DNA of 64,000 bases from Acidaminococcus fermentans_A (GTDB lineage Bacteria > Bacillota > Negativicutes > Acidaminococcales > Acidaminococcaceae): NCBI RefSeq assembly GCF_052216985.1, contig NZ_JBQOUY010000012.1:15522-79521 (forward strand), written 5' to 3'. Position numbers and translations under genes: made by a program. Under the pieces are notes generated by a model. The model had not been told where the DNA came from. It did no database searches and saw only the letters and a program-made list of their open reading frames with translations. Shown here in pieces: positions 16,190 through 24,628 of this stretch. The number at the start of each line of letters is the position of its first letter. The first letter of the stretch is position 1.

Positions 16190-18039
16190 TCCCTATGCAA
16201 AAACTGACCCTCTACGCCCTGAAAGCCGATCGCGATGCCCTGCTCCTGGCACTCCAGAAGGACGGGAGTGTGATGCTGGAACCGGAAGCGGGAAGCAAGG
16301 CCCTTCCCGGATCAGAAAAAGTCAGTGCCCAGCTGGATAAAACCGGTCAGGTACTCCAGTTCCTGGTCCAGAATGGAGCCAAGAATCCCCTGTTCCCCCA
16401 GAAGGAAGCCATTTCCTATGGGAATTTCCTGAAAGAAAGCCAGGAAGGCCGGAAACTGACGGAGGAATTGGATACCACTGCCAGTAAGATCGCTTCCCTG
16501 GAAAGTGAAGCGGCGGCCCTCCGGACCCAGGCAGAAAGCCTGGATCCCTGGCTGAAGCTGGATATTCCCCTGGAACAGCTGAGCTTTACAGAAACCACTC
16601 GCTGCCATGTGGGGTTCCTGCCGGAAAAGGAACTGCCGGAATTCCAGAAGGCCATTGGCGGCCTCCTGGCGGATGTGAGCCTGTACGGGGTGACCCAGGA
16701 CGGGCAGGCAATGGTGGTGCTGGCTTATGAAGCCGCTGAAAATGAGGTGAAGCACCTGCTGAAGGAACATGATTTCAGCGAGGCGGTGCTACCCAAGCGC
16801 AGCGGCCTGGCGGCGGATGTCCGGAAGGAACTGCTCCAAGAAGCGGAAGAAAAAGAAGGGCGGATCAATCGGCTGAGACAGGAAACCCGGGAAAGCCTCC
16901 CTCAGAAACAGCAGGTAGAGCTGTACTACGACCAGCTAAGTGCTGCCCATGACCGTCTACAGAACGGCGGAGTGGAAACCGTCAGTGCCTTCAAGGTACA
17001 GGGATGGGTGCGGAAAGACCGGAGCCAGCGGGTGGAAAAAGTGGTCCAAAGCGTCACCGACGCTTATCAGCTGGCTTTTGCAGATCCGGCAGAAGGGGAA
17101 ATCCCCCCTACGGTCCTAAAAAACAGCAAGCTGGTGGAACCTTACGAGAGCGTAGTGGAACTGTATTCCCTGCCCAAAGCTGGTTCCATCGATCCGGATC
17201 TGGTCATGGCTCCGTTCCATTTCATCTTTTTCGGCATGATGCTGTCCGATGCAGGCTACGGCCTGGTGCTTACGGTGATGCTGTATTTTGCCCTGAAGAA
17301 ATTCCGGCCCACTGGATTTGCCCGGCAACTGGCCATGGTGATATTCTTTGGCAGCATCTCTACCGTTATCTGGGGTGCCATGTTCGGCGGCTGGTTCGGC
17401 CTGGAATGGCAGCCTCTGCTGTTCGTCCCCATGAAGGAACCTCTAAAGATGCTGGCCCTGTGCTTCGGCCTGGGAGCCATCCATCTAGTGGCCGGCATGC
17501 TGGTAAAAATCTGGATGCTGCTCCGGGATGGGGATGTGATGGGAGCGGTCTGTGACCAGATCAGCTGGCTCATCATGTTCTTGGGATTCTTCCTGATGGC
17601 GCTGGTGCCGGGGCCTGTGGGCAAGTACCTGGCCTGGCTGGGTGCTGGGATCATCATTCTCTTCGGCGGACGGGAAAAGAAGGGCATCGTGAACCGTCTC
17701 CTGGGCGGTCTCCTGACCCTGTACAATATCAGTGGATATCTGAGCGATCTCTTGAGCTATTCCCGGATCTTTGCCCTGGGACTGGCTACCGGGGTCATCG
17801 CCATGGTCATCAACACGGTGGCCCAGATGCTCTGGAGCGCAGGCCCTGTGGGCATCGTGGCAGCCATTCTAGTGCTTTTGGCAGGCCATTACTTCAACAT
17901 CATCATCAACGTGCTGGGTGCCTTCGTGCACAGCAGCCGTCTGCAGTACATCGAATTCTTCGGCAAGTTTTATGAAGCCGGCGGCCGGGCATTCCTGCCT
18001 TTGGCGCTCCGGACCAAGTATACCGACATTACGAAATAA
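16183..18039 (+). CDS. ntpI: V-type ATPase subunit I (a-subunit, stator and ion channel half)
   Basis: 618 residues. The N-terminal half (about 1-300) is cytoplasmic and largely helical or coiled coil, forming the stator arm. The C-terminal half (about 310-618) has about seven membrane segments and carries the ion half-channels, with the essential Arg expected in the SYSRIFALGLATG helix. It forms the static part of the Vo motor that works against the K-subunit ring. The start overlaps ntpF, and an alternative ATG lies at 16195. Confidence 0.93.
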   Translation: MLVPMQKLTLYALKADRDALLLALQKDGSVMLEPEAGSKALPGSEKVSAQLDKTGQVLQFLVQNGAKNPLFPQKEAISYGNFLKESQEGRKLTEELDTTASKIASLESEAAALRTQAESLDPWLKLDIPLEQLSFTETTRCHVGFLPEKELPEFQKAIGGLLADVSLYGVTQDGQAMVVLAYEAAENEVKHLLKEHDFSEAVLPKRSGLAADVRKELLQEAEEKEGRINRLRQETRESLPQKQQVELYYDQLSAAHDRLQNGGVETVSAFKVQGWVRKDRSQRVEKVVQSVTDAYQLAFADPAEGEIPPTVLKNSKLVEPYESVVELYSLPKAGSIDPDLVMAPFHFIFFGMMLSDAGYGLVLTVMLYFALKKFRPTGFARQLAMVIFFGSISTVIWGAMFGGWFGLEWQPLLFVPMKEPLKMLALCFGLGAIHLVAGMLVKIWMLLRDGDVMGAVCDQISWLIMFLGFFLMALVPGPVGKYLAWLGAGIIILFGGREKKGIVNRLLGGLLTLYNISGYLSDLLSYSRIFALGLATGVIAMVINTVAQMLWSAGPVGIVAAILVLLAGHYFNIIINVLGAFVHSSRLQYIEFFGKFYEAGGRAFLPLALRTKYTDITK

Positions 18040-18053
18040 GGGAGGATTTCATT

Positions 18054-18530
18054 ATGATTACTTTAGGAACAGCGCTGGCATTTGGCGGGGCAGCAACGGC
18101 TGCCGCTCTGGCAGGGGTTGGCAGTGCCATCGGCGTCGGGATCGCCGGGCAGGCGGCTTCCGGTGTGGTCAGCGAAGACCCGGATAAGTTCGGTAACGTG
18201 CTGGTGCTCCAGGCCCTGCCTGGTACCCAGGGCATTTATGGGCTGCTGATCGCCTTCATCATCATCCTGAACCTGGGGGTCATCGACGGGAATGTAAAAG
18301 ATTTGACTACCTTCCAGGGCCTGGCCTATCTGTTTGCCGCACTGCCCATGGGCATCGGCGGCCTGCTGTCCGCCATCTATCAAGGGAAAGTGGCTGCTTC
18401 CGGTATCTATCTGACTGCCAAACGGCCGGAAGAAACCGGTAAAGGCATCATCCTGACGGCTATGGTAGAAACCTACGCTGTACTGAGCCTGCTGATTTCC
18501 TTCATCATGGTGAACGGGATCAAATTATAA
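18054..18530 (+). CDS. ntpK: V-type ATPase subunit K (16-kDa, Na+-type proteolipid)
   Basis: 158 residues forming two fused helical hairpins (four membrane segments), as in the Enterococcus hirae NtpK rotor subunit. The sodium ligands of NtpK have clear counterparts: Leu55, Thr58 and Gln59 (LPGTQG), Gln110 (YQG) and Glu139 (VETY). The first hairpin lacks the acidic residue, as in NtpK. A Na+-coupled rotor is therefore predicted. The direction (ATP-driven Na+ export or ATP synthesis) is not shown by sequence. Confidence 0.93.
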   Translation: MITLGTALAFGGAATAAALAGVGSAIGVGIAGQAASGVVSEDPDKFGNVLVLQALPGTQGIYGLLIAFIIILNLGVIDGNVKDLTTFQGLAYLFAALPMGIGGLLSAIYQGKVAASGIYLTAKRPEETGKGIILTAMVETYAVLSLLISFIMVNGIKL

Positions 18531-18546
18531 GAAAGGGTGACCCGTC

Positions 18547-19155
18547 GTGTCTGGTGACAAAATCATTCAGAAAATAGAAGAAGAAGCAAAGCAGGACGCG
18601 GCAGCCATCGGAGCAGCGGCTAAGGAAAAAGCCCGGAAGGAAAAGGAACAGATCCTGGCCAAAGCCCAGGAAGAGGTCCGGGGAATCCAGGCCAAATCCC
18701 AGGTGGATGCCAAAGAAGCGGCCGGCCGACTGCAGCTGATCGCGGAACTGCAGAGCCGGAAAGAAAACCTGGCCAGCAAGCGGAAGGTGCTCCAGGAAGC
18801 CTTTGACCGGGCTGCCGGACAGCTGGAAGCCCTGCCCCAGGAACAGTGGGAGAAACTGATCGGGCGGATCGTCCTGGGATCGGATCTTACCGGCCGTGAA
18901 ACGCTGGTGGTACCGGCCAAGGACCGTCCTCGGTATGAAAATGGATTCCTGGCCCGGCTCAATGGAGAGCTGAAGGCCCAGGGCCGGGAAGGGGCGCTGG
19001 CCTTGTCGGACAAAGCAGCGGATTTCGCTGATGGGGTGCTGATCGAAGGGGAAACCTGTGATTATGATGGCTCCTTCGCTACCCTGCTGGAAGACGTACG
19101 GACCGGGGAGGAATACCGCGTGGCAGAGCTCCTGTTTGGCGCGGAGGTGAAGTAA
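18547..19155 (+). CDS. ntpE: V-type ATPase subunit E
   Basis: 202 residues starting at GTG, with AAAGGGTGA upstream. The N-terminal half is a long charged helix (about 5-100, rich in Lys, Glu and Ala) and the C-terminal half a small globular domain, as expected for peripheral-stalk subunit E. It should form a heterodimer with the NtpF-like subunit and hold the A3B3 head. It is separated from ntpC by a single base pair. Confidence 0.9.
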   Translation: MSGDKIIQKIEEEAKQDAAAIGAAAKEKARKEKEQILAKAQEEVRGIQAKSQVDAKEAAGRLQLIAELQSRKENLASKRKVLQEAFDRAAGQLEALPQEQWEKLIGRIVLGSDLTGRETLVVPAKDRPRYENGFLARLNGELKAQGREGALALSDKAADFADGVLIEGETCDYDGSFATLLEDVRTGEEYRVAELLFGAEVK

Positions 19156-19156
19156 G

Positions 19157-20152
19157 ATGGCCCAGCCCAGTTATGAATATGCTCTGGGCCGGATCAGCGT
19201 CCTGTCCACCCATCTGCTCACTGCAGCCCAGCTGCGGCGGATCGCGGAGGCCGACAGCACAAAGGCGGCTATGAAGCTGCTGCTGGAAACCGGGTACGGG
19301 GAAAATGTGGCCACGGAACAGGAATTGGCCCAGGGCGAGATCGACCTGATCATCCGGGCCCAGATGCAGCTGACCCGGAAACGGATCCAGGAACTGACGC
19401 CGGATCCGGAACTTACTGGTTTATTCCTGCTGCCGGTGGATACCCACAACCTGAAGTGCTTGCTGAAGGCTCGGCTGCTGGGGACCCAGGCGGACGCCAT
19501 CCTCCGGGAGGGAGGCAATTTCGACCTGAACCTCCTGAAGGATATGGTCCAGACCAAATATTATGAAGATTTGCCGCCCATCTACTGCCAGACCCTGAAC
19601 GAAATCGAAGGGGACCTGGCCCGGGAAGCGGATCCTTTCCGGCTCAGCGCTCTGCTGGACGGAGCTATGTTCCGTCAGGTCAAGGCGGTGCTGGAACAGA
19701 AAAAGGAAGACGGCTTCATCCGGAAGTATTTTTCCCTGTGGGCGGATTACCTGAATACCATCAGCCTGGTCCGGGCCCAGAATCTCCATTGGGAACTGTC
19801 CCAGCTGCGGCTGGTCCTGGTGGACTGCGGGGAGATTCCCCGGACGGTGTTCGAAGAAAGTATGGATGTGCCTCCGGAACAGCTGGGGGCCCGTCTGAAC
19901 CAGGGAAGCCATGGAGCGGATCTGGTCCAGGCCATCAATGAATTTGCACAGACCAATGAGCTGGGGGTCATTGCCCGCCGGATGGAAGAGGGCCTGAGCC
20001 TGATCCTCCGCCGGGCCAGATGGGATACCCATTCCCTGGGGCCCATCGTCGGGTATCTGGAAGCCCGGGAAACCGAGGCGGAAGCCCTACGGATGATCTT
20101 CGGAGCCATCCAGGGCGGCTTTGAACCCCAGCTGCCCAGTGTCTATGCCTGA
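19157..20152 (+). CDS. ntpC: V-type ATPase subunit C (d-type, central stalk base)
   Basis: 331 residues, all-helical, with the V-ATPase C/AC39 family pattern (YEYALGRISVLSTHLL at the start; a repeated three-lobe helical fold). It caps the K ring and couples it to the D-F shaft. Its place between E and the F-type subunit follows the E. hirae ntp order. Confidence 0.92.
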   Translation: MAQPSYEYALGRISVLSTHLLTAAQLRRIAEADSTKAAMKLLLETGYGENVATEQELAQGEIDLIIRAQMQLTRKRIQELTPDPELTGLFLLPVDTHNLKCLLKARLLGTQADAILREGGNFDLNLLKDMVQTKYYEDLPPIYCQTLNEIEGDLAREADPFRLSALLDGAMFRQVKAVLEQKKEDGFIRKYFSLWADYLNTISLVRAQNLHWELSQLRLVLVDCGEIPRTVFEESMDVPPEQLGARLNQGSHGADLVQAINEFAQTNELGVIARRMEEGLSLILRRARWDTHSLGPIVGYLEARETEAEALRMIFGAIQGGFEPQLPSVYA

Positions 20153-20178
20153 TCACAGGAAGCATGGGAGGCAGCAAG

Positions 20179-20505
20179 ATGGATAAAAAGAAAATTGCAG
20201 TGATCGGTGATCCCAGCTCCGTGATGATCTTCAAAGCCGTAGGATTCGACGTGTTCTACGAGGAAGAACAGGAACAGATTGAGCGCAGGATCCACCGTCT
20301 GGCCGATGGAGGCTATGCCGTGATCTATATTACGGAAACCGCTGCCCAGAAGGCCCAGGCGGTGATCGCAGAATATGCTACCGCTACCTTTCCCGCTATC
20401 ATCCCCATCCCTGCCGGGAACAGATCCCTGGGACTGGGCATGAAGCGTGTCCGGGAAAATGTGGAAAAAGCAGTAGGCGCCGATATTCTATTCAAGGAAG
20501 GGTAG
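20179..20505 (+). CDS. ntpG: V-type ATPase subunit F (NtpG)
   Basis: 108 residues (MDKKKIAVIGDPSSVMIFKA), a Rossmann-like fold typical of V-ATPase subunit F. It binds subunit D in the central rotor and modulates ATPase activity. I chose the ATG at 20179 because GGGAGG lies 7 nt upstream; the in-frame ATG at 20164 overlaps no site. Confidence 0.9.
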   Translation: MDKKKIAVIGDPSSVMIFKAVGFDVFYEEEQEQIERRIHRLADGGYAVIYITETAAQKAQAVIAEYATATFPAIIPIPAGNRSLGLGMKRVRENVEKAVGADILFKEG

Positions 20506-20514
20506 GGAACAATC

Positions 20515-22287
20515 GTGAGTGGAAAGATCGTGAAAGTATCCGGCCCGCTGATTGTCGCCGAAGGCATGAAAGACGTGCAGCTCCATGATATGGTCCGCGT
20601 CAGTGACAAGCGCCTGATCGGTGAAGTCATCGAGCTTCGTGATGATAAGGCTTCTATCCAGGTCTACGAAGAAACGGCCGGCCTGGGGCCGGGGGAACCC
20701 GTGGAATCCACTGGTTCTCCCATGAGCGTGGAACTGGCTCCCGGACTGATCGAAAGCATCTTCGACGGCATCCAGCGTCCTCTGGAAAAAATCTATGAAC
20801 TGGCGGGAGACCGGATCAGCCGGGGCATCGAAGTCCCCAAACTGAATCGGGAAAAGAAATGGCAGTTCGTACCTGTGGCCAAACCGGGAGACCAGGTCTC
20901 CGGCGGTGACGTGATCGGTACCGTTCAGGAGACTCCGGCCGTGCTCCACAAGATCATGGTGCCTCCTGGCAAAAGCGGCACCGTGGAATGGGTCTATGAA
21001 GGGGAAGCTACCATCCTGGACCCGGTGTACAAACTGAAAGACAGCAAGGGGAATGTGCAGGAATATCCCATGCTGCAGCAGTGGCCGGTCCGTGTGGCCC
21101 GTCCCTACAAGACCAAGCTGCCTCCGGAAGAACCCATGGTTACCGGACAGCGGGTCATCGATACCCTGTTCCCCATTGCCAAAGGCGGTGTGGCGGCTGT
21201 GCCCGGGCCTTTCGGCAGCGGCAAGACCGTTATCCAGCACCAGCTGGCCAAGTGGGCGGATGCGGATATCATCGTCTATGTGGGCTGCGGCGAACGTGGG
21301 AATGAAATGACCGACGTGCTGAATGAATTCCCCGCCCTGAACGACCCCCGCACCGGCCTGCCTCTGATGAAGCGGACGGTGCTGATCGCCAATACCTCCG
21401 ACATGCCGGTGGCCGCCCGGGAAGCGTCCATCTATACCGGCATCACCATTGCCGAATATTACCGGGATATGGGCTACAAAGTGGCCATCATGGCTGACTC
21501 CACCTCCCGCTGGGCCGAAGCCCTCCGGGAAATGTCCTCCCGTCTGGAAGAAATGCCTGGTGAAGAAGGCTACCCAGCGTACCTGTCTTCCCGTCTGGCG
21601 GAATACTATGAACGGGCCGGGGAAGTGGAATGTCTGGGCCAGGAGGACCGGGTAGGTGCAGTTTCCGCCATCGGGGCCGTATCCCCTCCCGGCGGTGATA
21701 TTTCCGAACCTGTATCCCAGGCCACTCTGCGGATCGTCAAGGTGTTCTGGTGCCTGTCTTCGGCTCTGGCCTATGCCCGGCATTTCCCGGCCATCGACTG
21801 GCTCCAGAGCTATTCCCTGTATTCCGACCGGCTGCGGGCTTATTATGATGCCAAAGTGGCTCCCGACTGGTCCAGACTGGTAGGGACGGCCATGGAAATC
21901 CTCCAGGAAGAATCCAACCTGAACGAAATCGTCCGTCTGGTGGGGATCGATGCCCTGGGTTTCAAGGACCGGATCACCATGGAATGTGCCCGGTCTATTC
22001 GGGAAGATTTCCTGCACCAGAACTCCTTCCACGAAGTGGATACCTATACTTCTCTGGAAAAACAGTATGATATGCTGAAGCTGATCATCACCTGGTATGA
22101 AAAAGCCCTGGATGCCATGACCAAGCATGTGAAGCTGGACAAACTGATCGACATGCCCATCCGGGAACAGATCGGCCGTTCCAAGTACATTCCTGAAAAG
22201 GAACGGAAGGAAAAATTCGGCCAGCTGAACCGGGATCTGGAGCAGGCCTTTGCAGAACTGACGGAAGAGGGTGAAGAAAATGCGTAA
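20515..22287 (+). CDS. ntpA: V-type ATPase catalytic subunit A
   Basis: 590 residues starting at GTG. The Walker A motif GPFGSGKT lies at 231-238, the non-homologous insert typical of V/A-type A subunits at about 115-195, and the Walker B and catalytic region around VAIMADSTSRWAEALRE. It binds and hydrolyses (or makes) ATP in the A3B3 head. The stop overlaps the ntpB start by 8 bp, consistent with translational coupling. Confidence 0.97.
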   Translation: MSGKIVKVSGPLIVAEGMKDVQLHDMVRVSDKRLIGEVIELRDDKASIQVYEETAGLGPGEPVESTGSPMSVELAPGLIESIFDGIQRPLEKIYELAGDRISRGIEVPKLNREKKWQFVPVAKPGDQVSGGDVIGTVQETPAVLHKIMVPPGKSGTVEWVYEGEATILDPVYKLKDSKGNVQEYPMLQQWPVRVARPYKTKLPPEEPMVTGQRVIDTLFPIAKGGVAAVPGPFGSGKTVIQHQLAKWADADIIVYVGCGERGNEMTDVLNEFPALNDPRTGLPLMKRTVLIANTSDMPVAAREASIYTGITIAEYYRDMGYKVAIMADSTSRWAEALREMSSRLEEMPGEEGYPAYLSSRLAEYYERAGEVECLGQEDRVGAVSAIGAVSPPGGDISEPVSQATLRIVKVFWCLSSALAYARHFPAIDWLQSYSLYSDRLRAYYDAKVAPDWSRLVGTAMEILQEESNLNEIVRLVGIDALGFKDRITMECARSIREDFLHQNSFHEVDTYTSLEKQYDMLKLIITWYEKALDAMTKHVKLDKLIDMPIREQIGRSKYIPEKERKEKFGQLNRDLEQAFAELTEEGEENA

Positions 22288-23671
22288 GGATTACAAGACC
22301 ATCCGTGAAGTGGTGGGCCCTCTGATGCTGGTGGACCAGGTAAAAGGCGCAACCTATGACGAACTGGTGGAAATCCACCAGCAGAACGGGGAAGTCCGGA
22401 ACGGCAAGGTGCTGACTGTGGACGGGGACAAAGCCCTGGTCCAGCTGTTCGAAGATTCCCAGGGGCTGCAGCCGGCTACGGCCAAGGCCCGGTTCCTGGG
22501 CCACGGGATCCAGCTGGGGGTGTCCCCTGCCATGCTGGGCCGTGTGTTCGACGGCATGGGCAACCCCATTGACGGGGGCTCGGCCATCATCCCGGAAGAA
22601 TACAAGGACATCAATGGGGAACCCATGAACCCGGCGGCTCGGGAATATCCTTCCGAATTCATCCAGACCGGGGTCAGTGCTATCGACGGCCTGAACACCC
22701 TTGTCCGGGGACAGAAACTGCCGGTGTTCTCCGGTTCCGGTCTGCCCCATGCCCAGCTGGCTGCCCAGATTGCCCGGCAGGCCCGGGTGCGGGGTACTGA
22801 TGAAAAGTTCGCCGTGGTGTTCGCCGCCGTGGGGATCACCTTTGAAGAAGCCAACTTCTTCATGCAGGACTTCAACCGGACCGGGGCCTTGAGCCGCGCG
22901 GTGATGTTCATCAACCTGGCCAATGACCCGGCGGTCGAACGGATCGCAACCCCTCGTATGGCCATTACCGCGGCGGAATACCTGGCCTTTGAGCTGGATA
23001 TGCACGTGCTGGTCATCATCACCGATATCACCAACTATGCCGATGCCCTCCGGGAAGTGTCCGCTGCCCGGAAGGAAGTCCCGGGGCGCCGGGGCTACCC
23101 TGGCTATCTGTATACGGACCTGGCTACCATGTATGAACGGGCCGGCCGGATCCGGGGCAAGAAGGGATCTATCACCATGATCCCCATCCTGTCCATGCCG
23201 GAAGACGACAAGACCCATCCCATCCCCGACCTGACCGGGTATATCACGGAAGGGCAGATCATCCTGTCCCGGGAACTGTACCGGAAAGGGCTGACACCGC
23301 CCATCGACGTGCTGCCTTCCCTGTCCCGTCTGAAGGATAAAGGGGTGGGCAAAGGCAAGACCCGGGAAGACCATGCGGATACCATGAACCAGCTGTTCGC
23401 CGCCTATTCCCGGGGGAAACAGGCCAAGGAACTGGCCACCATCCTGGGGGATTCGGCCCTCAGCAAGGTGGATAAGCTGTATGCCCAATTCGCCGATGCC
23501 TTTGAAAAGGAATACGTCTCTCAGGGGTACCGGACCAACCGGTCTATCGAAGAGACCCTGGATCTGGGCTGGAAACTGTTGGGGATCCTGCCTCGCAGCG
23601 AGCTGAAACGGATCCGGGATGAATACCTGGATAAGTACTATAAACCGGCGGACGGCAGCAAGGGGGAATAA
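22280..23671 (+). CDS. ntpB: V-type ATPase subunit B (non-catalytic)
   Basis: 463 residues. Homologous to subunit A, but the P-loop position reads SGSGLPHAQL, the degenerate form of regulatory B subunits, so it contributes to interface sites without hydrolysing ATP itself. The ATG at 22280 is preceded by GAGGGTGA inside ntpA; an upstream in-frame GTG at 22271 overlaps that site. Confidence 0.96.
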   Translation: MRKDYKTIREVVGPLMLVDQVKGATYDELVEIHQQNGEVRNGKVLTVDGDKALVQLFEDSQGLQPATAKARFLGHGIQLGVSPAMLGRVFDGMGNPIDGGSAIIPEEYKDINGEPMNPAAREYPSEFIQTGVSAIDGLNTLVRGQKLPVFSGSGLPHAQLAAQIARQARVRGTDEKFAVVFAAVGITFEEANFFMQDFNRTGALSRAVMFINLANDPAVERIATPRMAITAAEYLAFELDMHVLVIITDITNYADALREVSAARKEVPGRRGYPGYLYTDLATMYERAGRIRGKKGSITMIPILSMPEDDKTHPIPDLTGYITEGQIILSRELYRKGLTPPIDVLPSLSRLKDKGVGKGKTREDHADTMNQLFAAYSRGKQAKELATILGDSALSKVDKLYAQFADAFEKEYVSQGYRTNRSIEETLDLGWKLLGILPRSELKRIRDEYLDKYYKPADGSKGE

Positions 23672-23674
23672 CCC

Positions 23675-24310
23675 ATGGCTACGAACGTGAACCCTACCCG
23701 GATGGAGCTGACCCGGCTGAAACGCCGGCTGGCCACCGCTGTCCGGGGGCATAAACTGCTGAAAGACAAACGGGACGAAATGGTCCGGCAGTTCATGATC
23801 TATATCCGCCGGAACCACGAACTGCGGCTGAAGATGGAAAAAGCCCTCCAGAATGTGTCCCACCATTTCGTGGTGGCCCGTGCCCATATGGGATTTTTGT
23901 CCATGAACGAAGCCCTGCTGTATCCGGCCCGGAGTGCCGAATTCGAAGTGGGGAGCAAGAATGTGATGAGCGTGGATGTGCCCACCTTGACCTATACGGG
24001 AGCTACGGCGGATGATGCGGCCCAGGTGCCTTATTCTTTCGCCTTTACCACCGGGGAACTGGACACGGCGGTGACGGAACTGACCACCTGCCTGCCGGAT
24101 CTGCTGGAACTGGCAGAAGTGGAAAAGACCTGCAATATGCTGGCAGATGAAATCGAAAAGACCCGCCGGCGGGTAAACGCCCTGGAATACGTGATGATCC
24201 CGGAAATGAAGGAAAGCATCAAGTACATCACCATGAAGCTCAGCGAAAACGAAAGAGCCAGTACGGTGCGCTTGATGAAAGCCAAGGAAATCATGGCGAA
24301 GCAGGCATAA
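23675..24310 (+). CDS. ntpD: V-type ATPase subunit D (central shaft)
   Basis: 211 residues, two long helices at the ends with a variable middle (NPTRMELTRLKRRLATAVRGHKLLKDKRDE at the start is diagnostic in pattern). It is the rotating shaft inside A3B3, equivalent to F-type gamma. It closes the operon; the homologues of E. hirae ntpH and ntpJ do not follow, and a terminator and repeat element come next. Confidence 0.94.
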   Translation: MATNVNPTRMELTRLKRRLATAVRGHKLLKDKRDEMVRQFMIYIRRNHELRLKMEKALQNVSHHFVVARAHMGFLSMNEALLYPARSAEFEVGSKNVMSVDVPTLTYTGATADDAAQVPYSFAFTTGELDTAVTELTTCLPDLLELAEVEKTCNMLADEIEKTRRRVNALEYVMIPEMKESIKYITMKLSENERASTVRLMKAKEIMAKQA

Positions 24311-24311
24311 A

Positions 24312-24348
24312 AAACGGGGGTGTTGCACGTCCCGTGCAACACCCCTTA
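24312..24348 (+). terminator. terminator of the V-ATPase operon, TTGCAC type
   Basis: GGGGTGTTGCAC pairs with GTGCAACACCCC around a 5-nt loop. The T run is short, but the hairpin is one of the family found behind many genes here. Confidence 0.75.
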
Positions 24349-24555
24349 GCTGTAGAGCCGCATAGCGGCACAAGTCTGGAGTCTGAAGTTTGAAGCCGAA
24401 TGTTAAATTTGCAGGCAAATTTTTTGAATGTGTAAAACCTTTGGACGAAATGCCCTATCAGGTTGATTTCGATTCTGGTTTTACAGAATCAAAAGGATGC
24501 GCCCAAACAGGCGGATCCTTTCCTGAGACTTCTGACTTCAGACTCCTGACTTCCG

Positions 24556-24595
24556 ACTAGGGGCTGTTGCGCATGCGCAACAGCCCCGTTTTTTT
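24556..24595 (+). terminator. second hairpin of element E1, TTGC type
   Basis: GGGGCTGTTGCGC and its complement are separated by 2 nt and followed by a T run just upstream of the MocR-like gene. Its position suggests protection of that gene from upstream read-through. Confidence 0.75.
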
Positions 24596-24628
24596 ACCGA
24601 AACCACTTGATGAAAGGAGCATCGTGTT

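Larger units (their letters stand above)
24311..24628. repeat. composite heptad-repeat element E1
   Basis: No gene is present. In order: a TTGCAC terminator; a GC hairpin (GCCGC-ATA-GCGGC, 24357-24369); a left array with 7-bp period (24373-24395, units AGTCTGG, AGTCTGA); an AT palindrome (AAATTTGC-AG-GCAAATTT, 24405-24422) followed by TTTTGAATGT; a GC hairpin (24494-24519); a right array of four heptads (24529-24559, units CTTCTGA, CTTCAGA); and a second terminator (24558-24595). The right array read in reverse complement matches the left at about 20 of 24 positions. Confidence 0.75.
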
